Made by a program: the position numbers and the translations under genes. Positions 10,622 through 21,563 of a stretch of DNA of 64,000 bases are shown here, in pieces. The stretch is from contig NC_041818.1 of NCBI RefSeq assembly GCF_900964775.1, positions 14,717,332 to 14,781,331 on the forward strand, in the 5' to 3' direction. Under the pieces are notes generated by a model that made no database searches, was not told where the DNA came from, and saw only the letters and a program-made list of their open reading frames with translations. Within the stretch, counting starts at the first letter, position 1. Every line of letters starts with the position of its first letter. This DNA comes from Scleropages formosus. Taxonomy: Eukaryota > Chordata > Actinopteri > Osteoglossiformes > Osteoglossidae.

Positions 10622-11650
10622 TTGGGTCCTAGAGCCATGAAGTGCTATATTGCTTTATTGTCAGGTTGTCCGTACCAGACTGTATCCAGGCTACAGTTGG
10701 TACAAAATGCTGCTGCGAGAATTGTTACTAGAACTAGGAAGTACGACCATATAACACCGGTACTTAAATCCTTGCATTGGCTCTCGGTCTCTTATAGAGT
10801 TGATTATAAAATCCTACTTTTGACCTATAAGGCAATGCATGGCATTGCTCCAGCTTATCTTTGTGAGATCATTCATCTTTATATCCCAGGACGATATCTC
10901 CGTTCATTAGATGCAGGTTACCTTAAAGTACCTGTGATCAATAAGACCTCACTAGGAGGTCGCGCCTTTAGTTATAGAGCACCTAAACTGTGGAATAGTC
11001 TACCAGTTACTGTCAGAAATGCCCCGTCTGTTTCCGTTTTCAAATCCCGACTTAAGACTTATATGTTCACTCAGGCATTCCTCCTCGTAATGTAATTCAA
11101 CCTGCCTTAGTTGTCTATTTTATCACCTTTACAAAATTGCATTTTAAATTTACTTAAGTAACAAATTACTAACTCTGTCCTATCTTCTCGTTGATCGCTA
11201 CCTCGCTACATAAGACCTGAGGAGGCCGGCCAGCGGTAACAGACGAATCCCGTGCTGACAGAGGATGATGTCCATCTGTCGTGATGATCGAGACATTCCA
11301 TGCCGAGTCGGGGATCCAAGATGCCATTCACCAACATTATAATTACTTGTTAAACACTGGCTTACAAATTGTTACTTTCTAGAATGCCCAGGAGGGGTGG
11401 GCAACCATTGGCCCGTGGACTCCCAGAGGTTTTTTTCCTCCCTCAACCTTCAGTTGGGAGAGTTTGTTCCTTTCCCCGGTGGCCAGTAGGTATACTTGTA
11501 GCTCTATAATAAGTTCTTCCATTAGTTGACAGTCTTCTTTGTTTGTATCAATTTTTCTTGCTGTATGCCTGTGTTAAAGCGCTCTGTGTCACTGCGTGAG
11601 AAGAGCGCGCTATAAAAAATAAAATAATAATAATAATAATAATAATAATA
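10622..11650 (+). mobile_element. L2-like LINE, 3' end of reverse transcriptase ORF plus tail
   Basis: Residues such as RLQLVQNAAARI, HITPVLKSLHWLSVSYRVDYKI and APKLWNSLP are the conserved C-terminal part of the ORF2 of fish L2-clade non-LTR retrotransposons; this part is open from 10622 to 11095. The 3' UTR follows (ggaggggtgggcaacc..., gcgctctgtgtcactgcgtgagaagagcgc) and ends in a (TAA)n tract at about 11624-11650. The element is 5'-truncated, as LINE copies usually are, and cannot move by itself. Confidence 0.85.
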
Positions 11651-11801
11651 TAGATAAATCAGTAAATGTGTTCTGTCAATTCTCTCAATAACATCTGTGT
11701 TCTGTCCTGTGGTGTGGAAATGAGTCAGTTGTCATGACCAGAATTGCAAAACTTTTATTAAAGAATTATTTGGGTGATTTTTCAGAATATTTTCAATATC
11801 C

Positions 11802-12006
11802 CACACACACACACACACACACACACTGGTTGAAACCGCTAGTCCAGAGTGGGGTCGCGGCAAACCGGAGGCCAACCCGGCAACACAGGGCACGAAGCTG
11901 GAGGGGGACGGGACGCCAATCTGTTGCGAGGCACCCCAAGCAGGACTCGAACCCCAGACCCACCAGAGAGCAGGACCCGACAAACCTGCTGTGCCACCGC
12001 ACCCCC
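11802..12006 (-). mobile_element. tRNA-derived SINE with (TG)n tail
   Basis: Minus-strand copy starting in a (CA)n run and ending at 'gtgccaccgcaccccc'. It sits just downstream (in the sense of transcription) of the light-chain constant exon. Confidence 0.8.
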
Positions 12007-12340
12007 ATTTATTTTCAATATCTTTTAATGCAAAATGCTCATATTTTTATTGAATTTGAATTTGATGAAAAGCAATATCATAGAAATATTTACAACAGGG
12101 ATAGAAACTAATGACAAATTTATTTTAATGCATGCCTTTGTAGAATTTTTCATAAGTGCCGCAGAAGTACATCTTCACACAAAAACCTTTTTCTTTAATT
12201 AAATTATAAATTTCATTTCCAAATCTATCTTGCACAGACAATGGAGGAATATGGCACAATTCAGACCGCCACCATAAAACAAAGTTTTCTGTTTTGTGCA
12301 ACAAAAACCATACATGCAATAATAATGACTGACAGAAATC

Positions 12341-12346
12341 TTTATT
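12341..12346 (-). terminator. Candidate polyadenylation signal of the IgL constant gene
   Basis: AATAAA on the minus strand (TTTATT on plus), about 275 bases after the constant-region stop codon. Position and orientation fit; no transcript evidence. Confidence 0.5.
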
Positions 12347-12619
12347 GTTCAAAAGAAATTGTACAAAGAGCACTTGGAAAGCACTGAGTAATACAATCAA
12401 AACACAGGAAACTCAAAATTTTCTGTTGGAAATAAGCCGATCGAGTGCACAGGGTAACAAATACAAACAGTAGCTTTAGGAAGTTTTCTCACAGGTTGCG
12501 AATCAATTTTCACACTAGGGAATCAGCAGCGGGGGAAGGACAGAATGGAACGAACTAAGACAGAAGAGTTTACGGAAAGCGTAACACAGCGCAACGCTGG
12601 TGTGTATGGGGGCTGAGGG

Positions 12620-12939
12620 TTAGTTAGAGCAGTCTGCTCTCTTCAGATTGTACATGACCGGAGACAGGGAGCCCTTGGTGGCCTCGCAGGTGACCACCCC
12701 GACTCTGGTCCACTCGTCGGCAGACAGAGTCAGGCTACTGCTCCAGCTGTACAGACCATCTTTACCCGGGAGCCCCTGGTTCCTGCTGTCATCGGGGTTC
12801 TTGCTGTTACCGTCCAGTTTCCAGCGCAGCGTCCAGTCTGACGGGAAGCCCTTGTTGGCGAGACACAGCAGCGTGGCCTTACCCTGTTTCAGCTGCTCGC
12901 TGGAGGGAGGCAGGACGCTGAGGGTGGGGGCAGTGTCCT
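12620..12939 (-). CDS. Immunoglobulin light chain constant exon (CL)
   Basis: A single C1-set Ig domain exon on the minus strand, entered after a TGTCTCCCAG acceptor with codon phase 1 so that J's final A joins AG to give Lys. It begins [20 protein letters not shown] and ends RADCSN followed by TAA. Visible hallmarks are the two intradomain Cys ([15 protein letters not shown] and VVTCEATKG), the core Trp in RWKLDG, and a near-terminal Cys for the disulfide to heavy chain. The sequence resembles the teleost L1 (kappa-like) constant type. The only constant exon in the window, it would serve the V and J segments on both sides. Confidence 0.93.
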
Positions 12940-14075
12940 CTGGGAGACACAGCGGAGACACACATCAGACTGGCAGGTGTCCATCACACAGTAACTCAGT
13001 AAGAACACCTCTCATCAGTATGTGACATGTTTCAATGCATAAAAAAGACAAGAGAACCTGAGAATTTCTCCTGCCTCTTTCATTACTACGTTTTTTTTTT
13101 TAACTGAAGCAGTACTTATCAAAAGAGAAAGCAAATATGGAGACATATAAAACATTCCAGAAGTAAAATAAAAATCCATCCATCATTAGAAACCTCTTGT
13201 CCAATTAAAGGTCGGCGTGTAAAATAACAATTCCATTAATTATTTCTTATTTTAACTTTAGCTTGAGCAAACTAAATTTCAAAAGAATGTAATAACTCAA
13301 ATTGTATAGAGTAATTCCTTTAATTCTGTTAAGAGTTTAAAACAACTGAAATCAGTCAAATATGTACATTTTTAAAGTAATAATAGCTGTTAATACAAAT
13401 AATTATTGCGCGCATTCATTGTTATGATAAATAAGAAATGACCACAGTTAAAACGTTGCATTACAAAGACCGCATGAACACGATATTATTATATTGACTT
13501 ACCTTTTCATTCAGCGCAACTAAAACGGCAAACGTTACTTTAAAGATTACTATAATAATACTATTAATTTAACAGCATCATAAAGGAAGTTAGATAAGAA
13601 TTATGAGCGACGATTGTGTACAATCTGAAGACGAACAGCTGCAGTGAAGGATATTATTTGCGTGAACAAAAACGGATTAATAATTGAGTTTAGGCCCTAA
13701 ATTAGGGTTCGTCGGAGGAGCCGCGCACTCGGGGACGCGCTCGGCGCGCACTGGCACAGTTAATAAAGCGACAGCAGTGAAATACATTTACAAATACAAT
13801 ATAGCAGTAATACATATTATAATTATTATTACTGTACATTTTAACGACTTCAACCACCGTTCAAACGTAGGAACCGGATGAAAAGTCGATGTGATTGGAA
13901 TTAATTACATGGCATTATAACAATGATTATTAATTATAGCCCGAAATAAAATACTAGTAGTGCGTATTTTAAGAAAGGATGCTTAAAGAAAATTTAATCA
14001 AGCAGACGGACAAAAAATACTTGTTTGAATGTAAGAGGTGAAAAACAAGAAGGCAGAAAGGTGGAAGGTACTTAC

Positions 14076-14113
14076 TTCCAACGGAGAGTTTCGTTCCGCC
14101 GCCGAAAGTGATC
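14076..14113 (-). CDS. IgL J segment, C-proximal
   Basis: 38-base joining segment reading ITFGGGTKLSVG in the frame set by the FGGG motif, followed by a GTAAGT splice donor. Its phase matches the constant exon acceptor at 12939 across an intron of about 1.1 kb. Confidence 0.9.
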
Positions 14114-14152
14114 CACAGTGACTGAAAGCCGTAGAGCGGCTCGGCAAAAACC
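14114..14152 (-). other. J recombination signal, 23-bp spacer
   Basis: On the plus strand the J is followed by CACAGTG (14114-14120), a 23-base spacer and GCAAAAACC (14144-14152). One mismatch in the nonamer. Confidence 0.9.
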
Positions 14153-14666
14153 TCCCTGAGACCGTCACGCCGCGCCGCACTCTTTTTACATTGTTTTACA
14201 CTGTTTTACACTGCGCTGGACTACTGTTTTTTTTACACTGTTATACACTGCCACTATTACAATCATGTAATTTGACATACATTATTGTCCAACAGCTCTT
14301 GTCATAATTTAAATTTACGCGCTGCGGCTCTCGGGTCTCATCGTGAACGTAATTACAGCGTTTTTAATCCTTCACTTTAACTGCACGCGCCTCTTCAACG
14401 CTTTACAACGCATTTTTCATTCATGGAAAAAATTGTAATCAAAATTAATAAACGACAGAATCTGAGCTGTGACGACGAGTTGTAATGACATCCCGCTGAT
14501 AAAAAATTGTGCATGGCATGATGATGATGATGATGCTGTTGTGGTCATTAATCATGTTTTTCAATCTGTACTACAGATTCAGGTCAGGTGAGGTGTATGT
14601 GTTGTAAATGCAGCCCCGCTTCAGTAGCGCTTGCAAACAAAACGATGAATTAGGGTTTGTACTTAC

Positions 14667-14704
14667 TTCCAATTTCCAGCTTGGTGCCGCCACCGAAAGT
14701 CCAC
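14667..14704 (-). CDS. IgL J segment, C-distal
   Basis: Second 38-base joining segment, reading WTFGGGTKLEIG, with a GTAAGT donor. Same frame and length as the proximal J, and more kappa-like in sequence. Confidence 0.9.
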
Positions 14705-14743
14705 CACGGTGGTTTATTTCGAGGGAGCCGCAGTACAAAAACC
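14705..14743 (-). other. J recombination signal, 23-bp spacer
   Basis: CACGGTG heptamer (14705-14711, one mismatch), 23-base spacer, perfect ACAAAAACC nonamer (14735-14743). Confidence 0.88.
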
Positions 14744-15003
14744 TGCCCCTCCACAAGAGGCCATCGGCGCACAACTGAAAAGGGGCGCCGCCAGCCTCAC
14801 GGACGCCGCCTGGTGGACACAGTGTGTAACCGCACACCGGCTGCCTTTTCCACAAGCTAAACTTGTTTCCTTGTCTCCCCTTCAGTGCTTCATCCTGTCA
14901 TCTTAAATGTCTTTCTTCATCTAATCATTAAAAATCGATATTTACGAGCTCCTTAAATATTTTCTTTCACATATTATTAATGTACATTTATTTTTCTCCC
15001 CCA

Positions 15004-15143
15004 GAGGACAGGTGACTGTGGCTCAGAGCCTTGCAGTGAAATTTGCTCTCCCAGGAGACACAGTCACTCTGAGTTGTAAATCCAGCACTCCTGTCTATGT
15101 TTATTCTGGTGGTGATAAAGGAATGTTCTGGTACCAGCAGGGA
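15004..15143 (+). pseudogene. Truncated IgL V pseudogene
   Basis: The 5' half of a V exon of the family at 4 and 8257 is recognisable: [17 protein letters not shown], first Cys in TLSCKSS, and FWYQQG. Similarity ends abruptly in framework 2 where an interspersed repeat begins, so framework 3, CDR3 and the recombination signal are gone. I find no leader exon upstream. It lies immediately beyond the distal J. Confidence 0.85.
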
Positions 15144-15275
15144 TCACCTAGAAGAAACCCACACAAACACATGGAGACCATGTAAAGTCCCCACAGACTG
15201 AGCTGGATTGAAACCTACACCTGAAGAGCCCAGACACTGTGAGGCAACAGCGCTACCCGCTGCGCCACCATGCCA
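15141..15275 (-). repeat. Partial interspersed SINE-like repeat
   Basis: Same family as 2935-3180 and 23497-23795 ('agaaacccacacaaacacatgga', 'gctacccgctgcgccaccatgcc'). Its junction coincides with the end of the V pseudogene, suggesting the insertion or an associated deletion destroyed that V. Confidence 0.6.
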
Positions 15276-15877
15276 TTGTGAAAAAAAGTGCAATCAAAAA
15301 TAAACAAATCAGGAAATGTTCCTACTTTTGAAAATCTGTAACTCAAATGTTTGCAACACAACACCTTAGGAACTGTCAGACTGAAGAGAGGACATTTAAG
15401 GAGATTGGACCCAAGTACAGATGAGTTTATCTGAAGCTGAAGGGCAAGGCTGGAACTCGTAGTCGGGGACAGACTAAGGGTCAAGGGATCGGCAGTCAGA
15501 GTGTGAGCGAGACTTTGAAGACGTAGTCAGACGACGAGGCGAGGAGTCAAAAGACGGGAGACGAGGAAGAGGTTGCGAGGGCGAAAGGGAGCTGGACATA
15601 GAACGCGGTGAGGGCAGGCGCAAGGGGTCGGTGGTCTCAAATGAGATTCCGCAGAGAAACGCTGGAGGACCGGCTCCCTTCATACCTGGTCTTGTCGAAC
15701 TGGATCAGGTGCCTGGGGCGTGGTGCTGGGTATGGCAGGAAGACCGTTGAGATGAGAAGTTTGTTCAGAACTCCATTTGTTCGTAAACCAACATTACATC
15801 ACAGTAACTAAGAGTGTAATAACACATCGTTACGACTCCAAGGTTGTCTGGGGGTGTACCAAACGTGTCTGTACCAA

Positions 15878-15922
15878 GTTATCAATTCAGTTCAATTCAA
15901 TCGATTTTTACAGAGCGCTTAA
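15878..15922 (-). mobile_element. L2-like LINE tail fragment
   Basis: Reverse complement reads 'aagcgctctgtaaaaatcgattgaattgaactgaatt', matching the tail of the LINE fragment ending near 40757. Very short remnant. Confidence 0.5.
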
Positions 15923-16399
15923 ACACTAACATAAGTCACGAAATACAAGTACATGAGAATAAAGAAACAAAGACAGCTGACTACAGAACTGACAAGTAGG
16001 TGCACAAATAGGAGTGTGTGTTTAATGTTTTGGTAAAAGGGCAGTTAATCTAAGTGTACAAGCAGAAAGAACCGACAAGCAAACCTTAAAAAAGCAGACA
16101 GAAGGCAAAAGGAAATGAAAAAGCAAAGAAAACCCTAACGAACTGAACCTTTGTGAACAAGCCACCGTCTAACTCCAACCTGGAAACAAAAAAAGGGTGA
16201 AAATCAAGAACAAAGTCTTCTGCCACAATCATAACTATACTACTTCTACATTGTGTGCAGAAAGAAAATGAATAGACAACAACAAATGCACAGGCAAGAT
16301 ACAAATAGTACAAGGAAAGAAGCAAAAACACTGCATCGCACAGCACTCCGGGTTCGGATGGGGTGAAGAAGGACACCCGGGCAGCATTCATGACAAACA

Positions 16400-16690
16400 T
16401 TTATTAGAACACCAGCACGCAGAAAAACAATGTGCATTTTGAGAGGAAACCTAGAGTGTTCTCAGTCTGAGGACCTCTTTTCCTCAAGGACCTGCACCTC
16501 AAACCATCTTTCCTTGGCTTTTATTCTTGCAGCCGCCCCATTTTTTTCTTTTTTTTCACAGTCACCCCATTATATTCCCCGTAAGTCCCTCCAGTGGTTG
16601 AACACTTCAATTACATTTTCTACATTACAACTGTTCACAATACAGAGATTTCCTGCTCTAACGCACGGTAAGGCGGGTCGTTACAATACC
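16400..16690 (-). mobile_element. Unclassified repeat, possibly LTR-derived
   Basis: Its right edge, 'gggtcgttacaat' (TGTAACGACCC on minus), and nearby blocks recur at about 22080-22316. The shared edge suggests one element family; no genes inside and no family assigned. An old fossil at best. Confidence 0.3.
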
Positions 16691-16948
16691 AAAGCACACT
16701 GCAGACCCGATATAAGGGCGGACGGCGGGGTCCAAACGTTCATGCCGCCTTATAAGTGAGTCCGCGTTGTAACCGGTTTCCAGTTTTGATGAAGGTTGAA
16801 GAAAGTTTAACTTCAATTTTCTCCTTAGAGAAGATTAATGTAAGTAAAAGAAACCGTCCGCACACGCGTGTGAATGAAAATAAGTGAGATGCGTGTGGGA
16901 CCAGAGACAAACAAAATGGACACCCACTGTGGACGTAACATACATACA

Positions 16949-17170
16949 TCCCATGATTTATTCATGTGCTGACTTCCAATGAACTCTATGTAGTGTTACC
17001 AGCCCACACACCTTATTCACCGCGGTGACTTACACTGCTAGATACACTACTTACAATGGGTCACTCATACATACATGCATGAGTGGAACACTCTCTCTCT
17101 CTGTGTCCCTCACACACTACAGGGGAACCTGAACAGCATGTCTTTGAATTGTGGGAGGAAACGGAGGAAA
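16949..17170 (-). repeat. Interspersed SINE-like repeat
   Basis: Shares 'ctatgtagtgttaccagcccacacaccttattcacc' and 'acactacaggggaacctgaacagcatgtctttg' with the fuller copy at 27208-27522 inside the receptor gene. Confidence 0.6.
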
Positions 17171-17227
17171 TTAATAATGTCAGCCTTCCCAAAGCTGTCT
17201 CATAATCACTGTACATGATTCATATAT

Positions 17228-17445
17228 TACATACATTGGGCCTGCTGGCAGTGTAGTGGTTAGAGCTGCTGCCTTTGGCTCAAACTTTGTATGTTTGAAT
17301 TTCACCTCCAGCTGTAGTACCCTTGAGTAAGGTACTTACCTTGAATTCCTCCAGTAAAAGCTACCCAGCTGTATAAATGGGTAAATAATTATACGTAGCT
17401 TAACATTGTAAGTCTGGAGAAATGTGTGGGCTAAATGAATACATG
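17228..17445 (+). mobile_element. tRNA-derived SINE (V-SINE-like)
   Basis: Begins 'ggcctgctggcagtgtagtggttagagctgc', a typical A-box-bearing tRNA-related head, with 'tttgaatttcacctcc' at the B-box position, then 'gtagtacccttgagtaaggtactta' and a tail 'gctaaatgaataca'. A common fish SINE plan. Confidence 0.65.
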
Positions 17446-17778
17446 GACAGATACAGTGCGTGAGTACTTTGTGAAACTTGGGGAACAAGACAAAAAGTTG
17501 TGCAATATTTTAATAATCGTGGTTGGTTTTTGCATTTCTGTAAACTGTAGACACATAGTCATCAGTCAATCAAGTTTCAGGTGTATTTATACATATTTCA
17601 TGCACACCTTTGGCTCTCAGCACTGACGATAATGACGACCCTGACGACACTCGGCAATGCTGACCCAGGCCTATTTCAGGATTTACCCTGCTACTTTAAT
17701 TCTTTACCCCACGTTCAACTCCAGGCCCGAGCTCTCTGCACTGCTCAGCTACACCTGCCTACTTTAAGCAGGAAGGAC

Positions 17779-17841
17779 ATTTGCATGGAGGACACACTTT
17801 GCATGGGCAGCACACGCTTCAGCGCTCTTGGACTCTATATA
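17779..17841 (+). promoter_or_regulatory. Promoter of V segment 5: octamer and TATA box
   Basis: ATTTGCAT (17779-17786) and TATATA (17836-17841), about 105 and 50 bases before the ATG at 17885. The surrounding 'ctacacctgcctactttaagcaggaaggac' contains an inverted CCTGCCTACTTTAAGCAGG-like element, also present at the next V. Confidence 0.82.
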
Positions 17842-17884
17842 GTCCCGTGAGCTTAACGGTTTCTCATTCAGAACATCAGTAACA

Positions 17885-18419
17885 ATGACTCCGATCGCCG
17901 TTCTCGTCTGGGCTTTTGTCTGCTATGCTAGAGGTGAGGGGGAATTTGTCTTCATCAAAATAATTTCAACAGTCATCTTTAGGCTGTTCTACACGTCACC
18001 GTTTGAGGACTGACGCAAAGGAGCACGTACATACTGTGCTGGTGTTGTACAGGTGTGTCACTCATGCTGATGCTCTTTCCCTACAGAGTCTTGGGGGCAG
18101 GTTGTGTTGACTCAGTCTGCAGCTCAGTCTGTGCTGCCTGGTCAGTCTGTCTCCATCACCTGTAAAGCCAGTTCTGCAGTTTACCAGTACAGTGGAGCCC
18201 AGTACTATCTTGCCTGGTACCAGCAGAGAGCTGGAGAACCTCCCAAACTCCTCATCTACCTAACCTCAGACAGGTTCACCGGAGTGCCCTCTCGATTCAC
18301 TGGTAGTGGTGGTGGGAACGGCATAGATTTCACTCTGACCATCAGTGGGGTCCAGGCTGAAGATGCAGGAGATTATTACTGTCAGAGTTACCACTACATC
18401 AGTAGTAAAAATGTGTACA
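17885..18419 (+). CDS. Immunoglobulin light chain V segment 5
   Basis: Leader exon 17885-17933 ([17 protein letters not shown], donor GTGAGG) and V exon 18087-18419 after CCCTACAG. The V domain begins near [16 protein letters not shown], with the first Cys in SITCKASS, framework 2 [17 protein letters not shown], framework 3 [18 protein letters not shown] and the second Cys in [17 protein letters not shown]. Frame open, signals intact: likely functional. It forms a tandem duplicate with the segment 3,125 bases downstream. CDR3 and its flank resemble V segment 3 rather than the duplicate partner. Confidence 0.93.
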
Positions 18420-18447
18420 CACAGTGATATAGAGCCGTACAAAAACC
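18420..18447 (+). other. V recombination signal, 12-bp spacer
   Basis: CACAGTG (18420-18426), 12-base spacer, ACAAAAACC (18439-18447). Confidence 0.92.
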
Positions 18448-18459
18448 TTTCAGTCAGAT

Positions 18460-20780
18460 TGCGCTGTGCAGCTGGGACCCACTGCAGATGGGCCTCATGA
18501 CACAGTTCACTGAGGAGCTCAAAAAAGCAGGTGCACCCTATGGTCCAGTAGCTTGTCGCATCCACTTTAGCAGCAATACCTGGAAGCCATCATCTTCTGG
18601 ATGCGCATATCAGTTTCTTACATCACATCAGAGGAATTCTGAAACACTTCCGCTGAAACAACTGCTTTGTTTGTTCAGGCAAGGCTCTCTTAAGGTCCCA
18701 TCACATCTCAAGGTGTGGACTTTGACTTTTCCAATCCAAAATTCAGATTTTTTTGTTTTATTTTAATTGTTCAATCACCGATTTACCCATGTGGGCAAGA
18801 TCAGTGTCCTTTTGCATGATTCTCTTTTGGTCCAACTTTGGATGTCAGACAGTTGGTCTCACTTGTTCTTCCAGTGCAGTATATCCGGAGATATAGAGGA
18901 TTTATGGAAAGAATGAATGCCAAGAAACACCGGAAGTTGTGTCTTTATTACCTCATGTTTACCATTGTCTTCTTTGCACAAATTATCACTTTAACACTTC
19001 AGTTTGCATATGAACAAAATGACAGCTCCCAGATTTTAGTGTAGTGACAGCTCCAGTTCACCTGTTTACAGCCCAGAGGCACAGTTTCTGTAATAGCAGC
19101 ATAATCTGGGTGTGAATGGGGGTCATGGGTGGCATGGTGGTACAGTGGGAAACACTGGTGCCTCGAAGCCCCTAGGCTGTGGGCTTCAATGTGGGTATGA
19201 ACCTCTTTGCTCTGTGTGGATTTGGCATGATCTACACATGACTTTTTCTAATTTTCCTTTAACTTGAAACTACATAAAAACACAGTTGTGAAAATTTCTG
19301 CAAAGAAGATGTATGACATTTGTCAGGTTCTGGCTACTTTCATCTCTCTTCATTTTCTACATAGTCAGGAAAAGTGTAATAATACAGATGTGCCTTGATT
19401 TAACAGTTAAGTCTGCTAAAATACTCGATATACGTAGCTATAATAGATAAAACTACTGTTACAATCCAGGTTCCATTCCTAGAAGAAGCCAGTTCCCCTT
19501 CCACAATGTCCAACAGCAGTTCTGTAGCAAGGAAAGTCTTTAGTTTGGCTATTTATTTATTTCTTTTATTTAGGAGGAGAACCTGGAATGTAGCCTTACG
19601 CACTTCTGAATAGCTGCTTGTGAGACAAGTTTCACCTGCCCAGTGTTCCCTGCATTGCGGTTCGGTCGTCCTTTTTACAGACCTTTGTTTCTTCACTTTC
19701 CCTAGTGCCTGTGAATGAGCTGAACTTGGATCCACATACTTTTGTGTCCTGCTTCAGTACAAACACTTTGAGAGACTCTTATTTTTAGATTTTTATTAAC
19801 TTCAAGCTACAGTAATACTGAAATTAATTTAGAATAACTGAAAATAAGCGTACATTGTCTACACAAACTCCAATTTAGTTCCAACTGTTTACCGAGGCAT
19901 CGTATAAACTTCTGCAGTATAGTTCCTCATATTGTCGGTGATGTTTCATCACTGTATCTATGTGTGAACATATGTCATATGTATGCATGTATGTTGTATA
20001 TTGTATGCTCCTACAACCAAGGAGAATTTCCCTCTGATAGATACTCATTAATTCAATCATTAAAACTGATTTTAAAGGATTTCTACTCAATCCCCACTGT
20101 TGACCAACTCAGCCTATAAATGTGTGATGTTCTTCACCTTGGGAAATGAGCTGAATTAAGGTGGCTCCACTCCTATTTTATTTAGGTACGTTACACTGGT
20201 GTCCATTGTCGGGTTGGGAAAAATAGGTCACGTTCTCTCTGGAAAGGGAAACCTGAAATTTTAGAAAATACAAAACTAAAAAGACAACAATGCTCACATC
20301 TTCAAAAAAGTATAATAACTTAGTAAATTAAGAAGTCAGTGTAGTTTTAAAGAGAGGAAGTTAATGCTGCAGCTTTTTTCACTAGACTAGCTACAGAACT
20401 GTGCAAAAATTCTGAATGCTCCAAGTGTCCAGGAGGTTCATTATTATTTAAAAAATTACACAAAGGGAAAGTTTGTATTTCTTAACATCTTTCCACAGTA
20501 AAAAAATCAGCAAACACAAAAGTATCAAAGACTGTTTGTCAAACGAATGATGAAGGGAAATGGCCCTTCAGTTCAACTACAGAAGAGCACATAAAAGAAA
20601 ATGCTGCATAAACTCAAATCTGCATCAAGCAAGGTGTCACCCCTTCCTGAGCCAGATACCAACAAACTAAAGGTTGGATGGTCCAAGAAGTAGAATGAAA
20701 TCAAGAAGGTGAGAAGATTTTTATGTACATGATGAACAGCCTGACCTAGCCTTGCCTACACACAACTTAGCAGAGTCAAT
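18460..20780. other. Intersegment stretch without a gene
   Basis: No supported gene between V segments 5 and 6. I see a SINE-like fragment at about 19130-19220 ('ggtggcatggtggtacagtggg') and otherwise unremarkable AT-rich sequence. Confidence 0.6.
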
Positions 20781-20903
20781 CCATTGGATCTGGATCTATT
20801 CTAGGATTTACTCTGCTAGTTTAATTCTTTACCCCACGTTCTACTCCAGGCCCGAGCTCTCTGCACTGCTCAGCTACACCTGCCTACTTTAAGCAGGAAG
20901 GAC

Positions 20904-20966
20904 ATTTGCATGGAGGACATACTTTGCATGGGCAGCACACGCTTCAGCGCTCTTGGACTCTTTATA
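20904..20966 (+). promoter_or_regulatory. Promoter of V segment 6: octamer and TATA box
   Basis: ATTTGCAT (20904-20911) and TTTATA (20961-20966) precede the ATG at 21010. The block is nearly identical to the promoter of V segment 5. Confidence 0.83.
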
Positions 20967-21009
20967 GTCCCGTGAGCTTAACGGTTTCTCATTCAGAACA
21001 TCAGTAACA

Positions 21010-21535
21010 ATGACTCCGATCGCCATTCTCATCTGGGCTTTTGTCTGCTACGCTAGAGGTGAGGGGGAATTTGTCTTCATCAAAATAATTTCAACAGTCA
21101 TCTTTAGGCTGTTCTACACGTCACCGTTTGAGGACTGACGCAAAGGAGCACGTACATACTGTGCTGGTGTTGTACAGGTGTGTCACTCATGCTGATGCTC
21201 TTTCCCTACAGAGTCTTGGGGGCAGGTTGTGTTGACTCAGTCTGCAGCTCAGTCTGTGCTGCCTGGTCAGTCTGTTTCCATCACCTGTAAAGCCAGTTCT
21301 GCAGTTGCACAGTACAGTGGAGCCCAGTACTATCTTGCCTGGTACCTTCAGAGAGCTGGAGAACCTCCCAAACTCCTGATCTACCGGACCTCAACCAGGT
21401 TCACCGGAGTGCCCTCTCGATTCACTGGCAGTGGTGGTGGGAACGGCATAGATTTCACTCTGACCATCAGTGGAGTCCAGGCTGAAGATGCAGGAGATTA
21501 TTACTGTCAGAGTTACCACAGTGGTGGAGTGTACA
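21010..21535 (+). CDS. Immunoglobulin light chain V segment 6
   Basis: Leader exon 21010-21058 and V exon 21212-21535. Leader, intron and most of the V exon match V segment 5; I find no difference over the roughly 150-base intron. Amino acid changes cluster in CDR1 (AVAQYSG against AVYQYSG), framework 2 (WYLQRAGE), CDR2 (RTSTRF against LTSDRF) and CDR3 ([10 protein letters not shown], the same as V segment 1). Intact with promoter and recombination signal. Confidence 0.93.
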
Positions 21536-21563
21536 CACAGTGATACAGAGCCGTACAAAAACC
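21536..21563 (+). other. V recombination signal, 12-bp spacer
   Basis: CACAGTG (21536-21542), 12-base spacer, ACAAAAACC (21555-21563). No further V, J or C is seen to the right. Confidence 0.92.

Noticed and set aside
13684-13881. Plus-strand open frame between C and J
   Set aside because: It lies in the J-C intron on the wrong strand, is AT-rich and has no recognisable motif.
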